From Amoebophrya sp. AT5.2 (Eukaryota; Sar; Dinophyceae; Syndiniales; Amoebophryaceae): DNA of 10,874 nucleotides. The stretch spans positions 1-10,874 of the forward strand of contig RXOD01006234.1 in assembly GCA_005223375.1 (NCBI GenBank). Reading direction: 5' to 3'. The notes under the pieces were generated by a model that was given only the letters and a program-made list of their open reading frames with translations, had not been told where the DNA came from and did no database searches. This document shows, in pieces, positions 1 to 8,600 of this stretch. Position 1 is the stretch's first letter. Each line of letters opens with the position of its first letter. A program made the position numbers and the translations under genes.

Positions 1-2926
1 TGACAGGCTGGCCGTCCACCTCGTCCTTAACAGCCGTGATCTTGTCTGCCGCTTCGCTCTTGCCGTCAGCACCCTCCGTGAGATCATGAGCCAGAGCTGC
101 GCGTTCCGTTTCATCACCTCCTTCTCCACGTTCACGCTCAGCTTTTTCATGAAGTGGCGCTTCCGCAGCTTTACCTCCATTTTCCCCCTTCATTCTGGCA
201 TTCTTGTCTACTTCCGTGGCCGCATCTTCCTCGTCTTTTAGCTCGCTTCCATACAACAGTGCGCGCGCTTCCGCCTTCGCTTTTTCCTTGGCCCGTCTTT
301 CCGTCGTTTTCTTCTCCGTGATCGTTGCGTGGAAAATTTGTCTCCGCTCGTGCAGTAGTTTAGCCAGGATCATTTCTTCGAGGTTCACGTCGTAAATCAC
401 GCCCTCGTCCAGCAGTTGCTGGCAGCCCACTGCGGGCACCACGTTCCGCGAGATCAGTTTCACCAGTGTTGCGCCGCGAAAGCAGCGCTGCACCGTCCGG
501 AAGCGCGTCAGCGACGTTTTCGCGTACTTCGCCGTCGACGGCGCCACGTACGTCACGAGAAAAAACAGCAGCGGGTCCGTGACGGGCGAGACGGCGGAGG
601 CCGCGAGATTAGTTGCGGCGGAAAACGCCTCCGTGAGGTGAGAAACGTACGGGTTCGTGCTCAAAGTGTTCGCGAGGTAGCCCCCCCGGCGCTCGAGCAG
701 CTCGCACAAGCAGCGGCTTAGCTTCGAGTAGTTCCACAGTACTTCGTTCTCTAGGCCGGAGAAAACGGGCGCAACCTTCACCGGGAAGACGAGGTCGTAG
801 TCCAGTTGCCGCTTTGGGTTGCTTTTCATGCGAAAAACCTTCCGTTGGGGAACGAGCCTATTGCTCTGTTTGCTCTTCTTGTCGTTTTTGTCGCCATCCG
901 CTTCCGCCCGCGCACGAGGCGACCCAGCGTCACTATGATCACCCGCCATTCCACCAAGATCATTGATCATGTGCCCGTCGTCGTCGTCAGCGCCGCCTTT
1001 CTTCTTGCCGCGAAAACAAAGGCCAAAAAGACCTCTCCGCCGCGCCCGCGGTTTGGCGTCTGAAAGGCCACCTCCAGCTGGGACTTCCGTGCCGACGCTC
1101 GAGTCCGACGTGGAGCGTCGGAAGTCCAAATGGCCGCTGTAAGGAAGCACAAATGGGTCGAAATCGCCGTCGAAGTGGTTCGGCTCCTTGACTCCCTCGC
1201 CATCTTCTTGATTATCCTTGCCCTTCTTTCTACCCATCCTCGCGTCATCAACTCGAACTGCCCTCTCTACTGCCTCGTCCGAGCCGCCGCCACTCCCACC
1301 GGGCTGAAACTGTTTGTGTTTGAATCGTTCGAAAAAGCGGTCCACCGCCTGCCACGCTCGCGCTCTTTTTACTTTAAGCGACGTGAACTTTTTTGCATCG
1401 CCGTCCAGCATCGGGTTGAAATCGGCATCCTCGACTTCTTGTTTGCTTTTCTTCCCCGCCTTTCCATTCCCAGAAACCACGCCAGGCTTCCCTCTAAAAA
1501 ACTGCTCATCAAACAACTGTTCCAGCCTGGATGTGTTTTTGCTCGGAGCTCCTTCTTTGCCCGCCGGGATCCTCGGAGTGCGGGGGGAAATCCGATCCTT
1601 CTTCTCACCGCCCTTGCTGCCGCTTCTACCCGTAGCCTGGCCCGCCCCCCCGGAATCGGGTCCATCGACTTTCACCGCCGCTTCCAGCTCCTCCAGCCCT
1701 CCCACGTATTTCTGGCCCACGAAGATGATCGGAGCCTTGCCTATTTTGAACAGCGCGTGTTGCAACTCTTCCTGCAGATCCGGCCGCGGCGGCGTCGAAG
1801 AACCTCCCGTATTAGGAAGAGCTCCAGCACTTATTTCCTTTTCCACCTCACCAGCCTCCACCTCGTCTCCAGCAGCACCAGCTGCCTCGACGAATTCGTA
1901 CAGAAGCAGCTGCGCAAGGAACTTCCTCGTCTGCGGCAGCCGCGTGAGCGATATCTCCCGAACCACTTGGTTGTATTTTCGCAACCGTTCTTGCTTCTTA
2001 GTCTCAAACTCATAATGCTCCTCTTCGCCTCCCTCAAGAACACCTCCGGAAAGACGCGAAGCCTCGACCTCTTGTTCGGCCGCCGCTGGCCCCTCCAGGA
2101 TGGTCATCATGGAAGCGTTTGCAGCCGAATACCCGGCCGAAAACGTGCCCCGCATCGCGGTGGCGCTTCCGCGGTTCGCCAGCGCGTCCACGCCGCGACG
2201 CCCGGCCAAGATTCGTTGGCGGTCCCCGCCCGAGGGGGTCACCGGCGTCAGTCCTTGATTCTGCAACGTGACTATCGTCGTTGTGTCCTCGTCCAAGAAG
2301 CTGACGTTGAAGTCCTGGTCGAAGTGCGTCGGGGTCGAGATCACCTTCTTCAGGCCTAGTTCCTCCAGCCCTTCCTCGGCCAGAGCATCTTCCAGGCTCA
2401 GCGTTTCAGCCCGCGCCGACAACCCCCTCTTTTTCGCCCTCCGCGCCGACACAGGTCTACTGCTCCCAGCACCTGCAGCTTCGTTGTGGGACATCTCGGG
2501 CCCCACGACCTCCCCAAGCTGTAAAGCCATGTCCATCGAAACGTCCATTCCCGCCCCGTTTGCTCCTCCGCTGCGCCGCAAGCCGCCCGATGAAGATGGC
2601 CCCAGAACTTTCCTCCGCACGAATTTCGCCAGTATTCTCCTCGCCTGCTTGCAATCCTCCGCGTAGATGGCCTGCTGGCGGCGCTCATCCTGCAGCAACT
2701 CCTTCGCGGGCGGGGACAATATGTCCTCGTCCTTGCGCTTGCCATCAAAACCGATCTGCGGGCAGTCCGGCACGGCAAGACCGTCTGTCACCGTTCGGGG
2801 CGTTTGCGGGGGCGGCTCCGGCTTTTGCCTGGTGAAGGGGTCCTGCTGCTCTGGTGCGGCGCCGGTGTCCGGGGGACCCGGGGGGTCCACCGTGAACAGG
2901 GTGATCGCGTTGTGCAAGTTGCTCAT
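1..2926 (-). CDS. Partial large low-complexity protein with a cysteine-free glutaredoxin-like segment (N-terminal 975 residues)
   Basis: I read this frame codon by codon from the ATG at 2926-2924 to the window edge and met no stop, so at least 975 residues are encoded and the C-terminus lies outside. An in-frame TGA at 2938-2936 and an A at -3 support the start; no intron is needed. Residues 15-45 are Pro-rich. Residues 81-108 form a basic helix-like stretch (ARRILAKFVRRKV). Residues about 321-418 resemble a glutaredoxin/thioredoxin fold. Residues 625-643 hold a basic patch around one cysteine (RRRGLFGLCFRGKKK), which could be a nuclear-localisation or acylated membrane-association motif. A more ordered, partly hydrophobic part spans about 700-860 (for example DPLLFFLVTYVAP at 784). 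From about 863 the chain is Lys/Glu/Ala-rich and probably helical. I recognise no whole-protein family. A 409-codon open frame on the opposite strand (1130-2359) is in codon register with this gene and looks like a shadow. Coding status is well supported; function is unknown. Confidence 0.82.
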   Translation of the reverse strand, partial: MSNLHNAITLFTVDPPGPPDTGAAPEQQDPFTRQKPEPPPQTPRTVTDGLAVPDCPQIGFDGKRKDEDILSPPAKELLQDERRQQAIYAEDCKQARRILAKFVRRKVLGPSSSGGLRRSGGANGAGMDVSMDMALQLGEVVGPEMSHNEAAGAGSSRPVSARRAKKRGLSARAETLSLEDALAEEGLEELGLKKVISTPTHFDQDFNVSFLDEDTTTIVTLQNQGLTPVTPSGGDRQRILAGRRGVDALANRGSATAMRGTFSAGYSAANASMMTILEGPAAAEQEVEASRLSGGVLEGGEEEHYEFETKKQERLRKYNQVVREISLTRLPQTRKFLAQLLLYEFVEAAGAAGDEVEAGEVEKEISAGALPNTGGSSTPPRPDLQEELQHALFKIGKAPIIFVGQKYVGGLEELEAAVKVDGPDSGGAGQATGRSGSKGGEKKDRISPRTPRIPAGKEGAPSKNTSRLEQLFDEQFFRGKPGVVSGNGKAGKKSKQEVEDADFNPMLDGDAKKFTSLKVKRARAWQAVDRFFERFKHKQFQPGGSGGGSDEAVERAVRVDDARMGRKKGKDNQEDGEGVKEPNHFDGDFDPFVLPYSGHLDFRRSTSDSSVGTEVPAGGGLSDAKPRARRRGLFGLCFRGKKKGGADDDDGHMINDLGGMAGDHSDAGSPRARAEADGDKNDKKSKQSNRLVPQRKVFRMKSNPKRQLDYDLVFPVKVAPVFSGLENEVLWNYSKLSRCLCELLERRGGYLANTLSTNPYVSHLTEAFSAATNLAASAVSPVTDPLLFFLVTYVAPSTAKYAKTSLTRFRTVQRCFRGATLVKLISRNVVPAVGCQQLLDEGVIYDVNLEEMILAKLLHERRQIFHATITEKKTTERRAKEKAKAEARALLYGSELKDEEDAATEVDKNARMKGENGGKAAEAPLHEKAERERGEGGDETERAALAHDLTEGADGKSEAADKITAVKDEVDGQPV
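1081..1127. repeat. Imperfect inverted repeat inside the left-hand gene
   Basis: Positions 1081-1088 (ggacttcc) and 1094-1099 (gacgct) pair with 1114-1119 (agcgtc) and 1120-1127 (ggaagtcc). This leaves a 5-base bulge (1089-1093) on one side and a 14-base loop. It lies in coding sequence for a Ser/Asp-rich stretch (residues about 601-616) and may be chance or a decayed foldback. No function can be assigned. Confidence 0.5.
1673..1966 (-). other. Glutaredoxin-like domain lacking the active-site cysteines
   Basis: This covers residues about 321-418 of the left-hand gene. A strand-like VVREISLT leads into TRLPQTRKFLAQLLLYEF, where glutaredoxins have their CxxC or CxxS and first helix. After a low-complexity insert comes LQEELQHALFKIGKAPIIFV, then GQKYVGGLEELEAAV. 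The second half matches the known family pattern: helix, Pro before a strand (the cis-Pro position, P399), a short turn, then GG followed by an acidic helix (G409-G410, L-E-E-L). No cysteine lies between residues 321 and 418, so classical thiol chemistry is not expected. Plant and animal cysteine-rich glutaredoxin relatives have similarly divergent active sites, but I infer the relationship from pattern alone. The insert between the halves makes the fold assignment tentative. Confidence 0.42.
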
Positions 2927-3583
2927 CTTCGCACTTCATTTTTCGACATCCGACATGAACATCCCCGGCACCGCCGTCCCAGCAGACCGGAGGACGCACC
3001 AGGGAACGTGCTCCCGTTCATGTCTACATCAAGATCAGGTCCGCGAAAGACTTATTGATCCTGTTATGGTTCGTTTGCGGGGTGCCCAAGAAACAGAGTA
3101 AGTAAGTAAATCAATCCTCTCGCCAGGGTAGGCTTACTCGTAAGCGTTAGATGGCGCTGGGTAGCGCAAATTGCGGGGGCCTGTGGGCGTACGCGTGCAT
3201 ACGAAGAATTTCTTTCACTTTCAAGTTCAACACGCTTGTGCACAACGGTCACACGACACGATCCAAATCCACAAGTAGGAGCATTGGCAAGCACACGAGC
3301 ACGACGTCAGCGTAAGCAACTGCAAGGACACCATGACCTCGAACGTTCAACACAATCACAGCTATGAGTGCAGCTGCAGCATGTCAGAAGTACAACGCAT
3401 ACGACACGACTTCTGGTTCTGATTGACAATCACAGTGGAGTTTCTTCTGGGACATTGAGATTAACCGAGGGTCTTCCAGATTGGTTGTGCTCATCGGTAC
3501 TGCTCCTCCTGGAACAACTTCAAACGATGCTGGCTTCGCTTCACTTTTTTCTTCAATAATGTCATTTGCTATATGTCCTCAGT
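2927..3583. other. Intergenic region between the dehydrogenase and the left-hand gene
   Basis: This stretch of 657 bases must hold the 3' untranslated region of the dehydrogenase (from 3583 downward) and the promoter and 5' leader of the left-hand gene. I see no tRNA-like or rRNA-like sequence. Contents are a short AGTA run (3097-3108), a perfect 6-bp inverted repeat with a 2-base loop (3132-3145, gcttac-tc-gtaagc), an 11-base palindrome cgcaaattgcg (3166-3176), and two copies of acaatcacag (3352-3361, 3426-3435). An A-rich stretch lies about 30-45 bases past the dehydrogenase stop on the minus strand; no AATAAA is visible. The open frames here lack ATG starts and family resemblance. Confidence 0.6.
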
Positions 3584-5110
3584 TCAATACCCGGTCTGCA
3601 CGTCAATCATTCCGTCCGAGAATGCCATACCTGCTGCGTATTCTTTGAACCTCTTTCCGAACACGAGCCAGGAGTCTGACATGAAGGTCGAAATCATGTC
3701 TGCGTTGTGTGGCGAGATCAGCACGTTCGGAAGCGTCCACAGCGGACTTTCTTCCGGTAACGGCTCCTGCTCAAATACGTCCAACGCGATGCCGGTGAAG
3801 CGGTCCGCGTGCTGAACAAGAGCAGCCTCGTCGATGCAGGAACCACGCCCGAGGGAAAGGAGAATCTGGCGATTTTTAAGAAAGTAGGTTATGTCGGAGG
3901 AAGTTTGTTGACGAGGTGGTGGAAGCGAAGAGTACAGATTCTACTCACTAATCCCAGTGCTGGCGTAGTAGATGTCAATCGATGTCAATCTTTCTTCAAT
4001 TACGAGAAACACAAAATCTCATTCGTGTACCGCTTTATCGGGAATGAGCGCGATGGATGCGGCGTCGCAGAAGTGTTTTGTTTCCGGCGTCCCCGGCAGC
4101 GTGCAGATCAAGACGTCGCTGTTCGCGAACACCTCTTCTTTACTGCAGTACTGCGGGCTCGCGAATATCCCCGACCCCACGCCGATTCCCTCCCCCGGGT
4201 AGTCGTCGTCGAAGTCGATTCCCGTCGGCGCCGTCGCGTTCGCGGCCTTTGTGCCGCTATCCGGGTCCGCATCCCCGTGGATCACGCTGCTCCCCCGCGT
4301 CCTCCTGTGGATTAACACCGGCCGCTTCCACGGCAGGTGCCGGACCATTTTGTAGCACTCGAACCCGATGCTGCCGAACCCGACGAAGCCCAGCCTTTTT
4401 TCCTGCAGCGTGTTCATCTCAAACCGGTCCTGCCATGAGCTTTTGGCGAGTTGGTTTCTTTTCAAACGGTCCGCCTGCTTCGTGAAGTAAAGCATGGCGA
4501 AGAGCGAGTACTCCGCGAGCGAATAACTGAAAGCGTGCCGCGCGTTCGTTATTGGCATTCCACTTCCTCTTCCAGCACCTGCACCGGTGAACAAATTCCG
4601 CACCAAGGTGGGCAGGAACTTGTCCACGCCCGCGGACAGCGCGTGGATCCACTTCAGGTTCGGGAGCTTGGACAGGGTGTAGCTCAACGTTGTGTCGTCC
4701 CCGCCGCCGGTAAAGGGCGAGATCAGCAGCACCTCGGCTTTGTCGCAAAACGGCGCGTCCTGCGGAAACTTCGGCCGGAGTCCGCACTTGAATTCCACGG
4801 CCCCGATCGAGTTCGTGGCGGTCAGCGGGTCGGTGTCGGTCAGAGGAGTGATGGTCTGCCTGTGGAAGATGTTCCCCGGGTCGGAGTGGACCCAGATGCG
4901 GATCACGCGAGGACTCTGGTGCGACCCGTTCGCCATGCTTCTCGTTCCAGCTAAACTACACGGGGACACGATCTGGTTGGCTAGGTTCCTCAGCCGCTGC
5001 TTGGCGTGCGCGGGATCGCTTGACAATGCTGGTCGTGCACACGACGCGGCGAAGTGCTGGCGACCGGCGCTAAAGGCGGAAGTGGCCAGCTTCTTTACAG
5101 AGGGTTTCAT
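3584..5110 (-). CDS. D-isomer-specific 2-hydroxyacid dehydrogenase, two exons (5110-4031 and 3865-3584)
   Basis: The product is an NAD(P)-dependent oxidoreductase that interconverts 2-keto acids and D-2-hydroxy acids; substrate is not determinable here. Exon 1 gives 360 residues and exon 2 gives 93, totalling 453. Family hallmarks, in order, are the substrate loop SAGVD (159-163), LAEYSLFAMLYF (198-209), the Rossmann glycines VGFGSIG (243-249), DVLICTLPGTPET (332-344), LGRG with catalytic Arg367, DVFEQEP with catalytic Glu394, and SPHNA with catalytic His413. The ending DVFEQEPLPEESPLWTLPNV is typical of the glyoxylate/hydroxypyruvate-reductase-like branch. Arg269-Arg270-Arg272 after the second strand (IHRRTR) may favour NADPH. 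An acidic, Gly-rich stretch at about 277-316 seems to be an insertion relative to the family. Residues 1-58 are rich in Lys, Arg, Ser and Ala, like a mitochondrial or plastid targeting peptide. I chose ATG 5110 as the first in-frame ATG after TGA 5218-5216. The ATG at 4936 (residue 59, better start context) is an alternative that keeps the whole catalytic domain. Confidence 0.93.
3866..4030 (-). other. Spliceosomal intron of the dehydrogenase gene (165 nt, GT-AG, phase 0)
   Basis: Exon 1 reads IPDKA up to 4031, then GTACACGAATGA would stop the frame. Joining at CAG (3868-3866) resumes with ILLSLGRGSC, exactly where the family expects the strand before the catalytic Arg, with no residue gained or lost. 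Donor is GCG|GTACAC and acceptor is GCCAG|ATT. The length is a multiple of three, but an in-frame TGA (4021-4019) prevents retention. It contains a tandem 10-bp duplication (3971-3990). Confidence 0.9.
3971..3990. repeat. Tandem 10-bp duplication in the intron
   Basis: The sequence gatgtcaatc occurs twice back to back inside the intron. On the transcribed strand each unit reads GATTGACATC, so a TTGAC-type element, loosely like a branch-point context, is duplicated. It may be a replication-slippage product or a small target-site-like duplication. Too short to interpret further. Confidence 0.7.
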
Positions 5111-5165
5111 GGGCAACGGCGATGCGGATGTTTTGAAGACAGGGCAACAGCATGACTTCGACCAT
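5070..5165 (-). promoter_or_regulatory. Upstream open reading frame overlapping the dehydrogenase start
   Basis: Upstream of the proposed start are two ATGs in one shared frame (5165-5163 and 5153-5151), out of frame with the dehydrogenase. They encode 31 or 27 residues and end at TAG 5072-5070, past the ATG at 5110. If the mRNA leader includes them, they would reduce initiation at 5110 and could favour re-initiation at the ATG at 4936. No transcript start is visible, so whether they are in the mRNA is unknown. Confidence 0.45.
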
Positions 5166-5659
5166 GGGTGGGAATGTAACTGCACGACTCGTCCAACTTT
5201 TTGCTTTGCGCACTCTCAACTACACTGCCACGATTGTGATTAGATTCAGACTTGCTGGCGCAGCACCTGTCCCTGGTGTGAATATGACTCTCTCGCACCG
5301 GCGTTCCCATGGTGATTATCGCGTTGGCAGCCTGGGCCCGCCTATCGGTAGTACAACTTACTTTAAGTTGTATGCGCAGCAGGCACGAGCGCCTACCTTT
5401 CGGCTTCGTCACGATGTTGGCATTCTTCTTTCGTTTTTTTCCTCTTAATGTGAGCTGTGTGCCCGTAAATAGTGAAACCGCCCCTGCGCCTACGTCGATC
5501 TTTTGCGGCGGCAGGCGCAGGTGCTTGCAGAAATACAAGCATATATGATTGACGATTCATAAAATTTTACGATCTCCACGCGGAAATAATGCACTAATCA
5601 ATCTAACTTCTAAGTATTTCCATCTTCAACTTGTTCATCTTCTTCCGCGCGACCGTCTC
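5111..5659. other. Intergenic region between the large orphan gene and the dehydrogenase
   Basis: This 549-base stretch holds the 3' flank of the large gene and the upstream region of the dehydrogenase. Positions about 5540-5625 are clearly AT-rich, unlike the GC-rich coding flanks, and include a 10-base palindrome taaaatttta (5560-5569) and a 7-bp inverted repeat (5582-5588 with 5615-5621). That is a reasonable location for transcript end signals. A minus-strand open frame at 5107-5538 begins at a non-ATG codon and resembles no protein I know. No tRNA-like or rRNA-like sequence is seen. Confidence 0.6.
5352..5372. repeat. Perfect 9-bp hairpin upstream of the dehydrogenase
   Basis: The arms tacaactta (5352-5360) and taagttgta (5364-5372) are exact reverse complements around a 3-base loop. 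It sits about 240-260 bases upstream of the dehydrogenase ATG, so it could be a DNA-level control element or a leader stem. Part of the right arm and the bases after it resemble a stretch at 9928-9947, at a similar distance from the next gene. Confidence 0.6.
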
Positions 5660-8600
5660 CTACAGCTCTGTGTTGATCCGGTATATGCTTTTGATTTTTG
5701 GCAGCGCCAGCCCCTTCTGCGCAAGAATTTCGTTTGGGAATACGTTCCGAAAAATTTTTTCGTTCCACGCATTCTTCCACAGTACGTGGTGCGACAGCTC
5801 AGTTGGATCCAGCTTGCCACCATCTTCTCCTGCGCCCCCCTCCCACGACTCCGCGGGCGCTTGTTGGAAATCAGTTTTCTCTGCAAATTTCAACCACGAG
5901 GTGCACAGAAGCCATTCCACGTCTTTTTCCGTGAGAGTGCGGACGGAAGGAGGCAGCCCCTCGCTCGTCTCGCTGAAAGCAGCAGAACGACGCTGGTGCT
6001 GGTAGACCTGGTCGTTAAGAGTGAACGCATCCGACGCGTCGAACACGAAGAAGCTGCTTGCAAAATCCGTCTCTGTTCTTTTTACGCGTAATTTTTCCGG
6101 CCTGCCCGATCTTTTGTTTGGTCCTCCTCGTGGTGGTGGTCCACGCCCTCCAGCCCCACTGTCATCTCCAGCGACCACCTCCGGCATCACCCCCCGACCG
6201 AGCACAAAGGTGTGCTCGAACGGTACTTCCCCGTGGACAACCACCGAAATCAGAAATGCGTCCAGCGGGGGGAGCGCTGCCCCCGACCCCTCGCGGTACC
6301 TGTACGCCTGGCTGAAAAACAAGCGGTTGAAAAGACAGCGATTGCCCGTCAGATTGTCGGTGTCGCCGAGAACAGCATGCGACGAGACTGTGGAACGAAG
6401 CAGCAGCCGCCTCCGTACGACGGGGGGCGGCATCACGACGCCCCAAGTCCGCTTCAAAGTAACGTCATAGTTCTCGGCGTCGGCATCGCGGGGGAGCACC
6501 AACTCCTTGGTTTTGTTCATCACGGGGGGCTCGACGTCCTCGTGTGTAAAACCAGCATGACGTCGAGGAACGCTGGCATTCGCATTCCCCCCGCCCGACA
6601 CGGGGTCTGTTTCAGGAGGATCCAACACGTGGCGGTGGTCCCTGCCACTTGCAATCTTTTCCAAAACGCGGTCGTCCGTGAGAAAGGAGGAGCTTCTACT
6701 CGGTGCACCACCGCGCGAGAGCAGCCACACGGCCAAGCCACCACTTACCGCCGTCGCGTCAAAGACAAATCGTCGCGCGAGACGGGCGATGAATTCTGGG
6801 TAGACGCTCTGCAGTATCAACTGCCGTGCAGTCAGCGCCGCCTTCACATTTTTTGACTTCTGATCCCCGAGCGAGGAGAGATCCATGCTCATGATGCGGA
6901 TATGATCCCCACCAGCAGCTCCTGCGTCAGCCTCCTCGTCCAGCTCCATCGCGTCCCAGGCGGTTTGCAGCTGTTGCGGAGAGCTGTACAGAAAGCTGAC
7001 GCCGTCACTACCACTACTAGCGTCATCGTGCTCATTGTGATTGTCTTTGTCATGCTTATCTCCGCCGGACGAGACATGGGAAGCCGCATCCAGCAGCAGG
7101 TTCAGCGCCATATCGGTGCAGCGTGCGAACCCGTACTCGTTGTACGACAGGATTGATTCGGATTTTGTGTCGGCCTCCCTCTCCGCCTCTTGTCGGCCTC
7201 GGTTCAAAGCAGCGGCATCTTCTTTGTGTTTGAGTTTGAGCTCCTCAATCTCCTCCATCACATCAGTTGGCGCCACCATCTCCCGCCACAGTGGCAGCAG
7301 AACGTTGCCGAAGTTCCACGCATGGAGTTCGTTGAGGCGATCGGCGTGCGAGAGTTTCGACACGTCCTGGCCTATCGCATTCAGAAAGACCGTTTTCTTG
7401 CCCACGATCTCGACCCGGTCTTCCTTGACAACGCTCGCTCGCGCCGCGAAGAGGAAGTCCACAACAGTTTGCTCGGGGAAGATTGCGCGGAAAAAAGCAG
7501 ACACGAACGCGATCGGGTAGCGCGTTGCCATTTTCAAAGCGTGGACCACGTTGGCCGAATTCAGCGCGTTGATATCCCAGAGCACGAAATCGTCGTCCAC
7601 CACCAGATTGTAATCAGTTTGCGAAGTTGTACTTGTAGTACTGGTGACCGGCATCTTCAAGTCGGCCCTCATGTCGTCGGTGATGATCGGCATCCCCATT
7701 TCGGGCGGCGGGGGCCTGCTCGGCGGTGGGGGTGGCGCTTTCCGGGTAGGTGGTGCGGGTGGTGATGGCAAGTTGTAGTTCCCACGGTGCTCCTTAATCC
7801 ATGGTGGGGGCAGCAGCTTGCCACCGCCGCCATGGGATTCGCCGTCATCGTCGTAGTAGGTCGTGTGGCGGTGCTCCTTTTCATCTAAGTCTGGCTTGTT
7901 TGACTTGGATATCTTCGCCCCAACCCGCTGCCGCGTGTCTCCGTAGCGCTTTAGCGCACGAGCAACCTCCTGCAGGTGTTCCTGTTCGCGGTCTACCTCA
8001 TCGTCTCTTTCGTCTCGTCCTGCGCCGTCCTGAACTTGAGCTGCTGCTGCAATAGGGGCCGCCTGTGTGGAAATCCATCGCGCCCCCGGCCGCGGCTGCT
8101 GTTGAACTCGGGCGGCCTCTACCTCTGCTTTTGCGGCTGCTACGTCTACGGCTGCTTTTGCGGCTGATGCTGCAGCTGCTTCTGTGGCTGCCTCGGTTGC
8201 TTCCATCGGAGCCTGCAGATTACCGTGCTCGGCGTTTTCTTCTTCCACGAATTCCCGCGCGGCAGCGTTGATACCTCTACTGCTCTGCTCTTTCGAAGTG
8301 GTCGTTCGAGGGAGCTCGTGGGACGAGACGTCTTCAACACTGCTGGCGTCGACTTCCCTCTCCGAGAGGGAAGTCGACGTCAGAAGTGTTGAAGACGCAA
8401 CACCTCCAGTCGCGGAATCTAACCTCGCGCGCAAAGCATCTTCGGTTTCGGCGCGCTCTTCCGCTTGCAGCTGCTGCTTTCTTTCTCGCGGCAGCGGAAC
8501 GCCGGTCCAAAACCATGAGTCGTTCCCCGTGGAGGAAGCCGGCACATAAGGCGGCAGGGATCTTGTGGCTTGCTCTTGAAGTCCTGACGTTGTAGAAGTC

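Noticed and set aside
1130..2359. 409-codon plus-strand open frame
   Set aside because: It is the exact codon-register antisense of the longer minus-strand gene and arises because TTA, CTA and TCA codons are rare there. Its translation resembles no protein.
3064..3294. 76-codon minus-strand open frame before the left-hand gene
   Set aside because: It starts at GTG with no ATG and no recognisable motif, and sits where the promoter and leader are expected.
5107..5538. 143-codon minus-strand open frame upstream of the dehydrogenase
   Set aside because: It starts at TTG, its only ATG is far inside, and its composition is unlike the dehydrogenase; it lies in the presumed leader region. An upstream exon cannot be excluded but no splice evidence is visible.
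5549..6091. 180-codon plus-strand open frame
   Set aside because: It overlaps the 3' end of the 1333-codon gene on the opposite strand and has no family resemblance.
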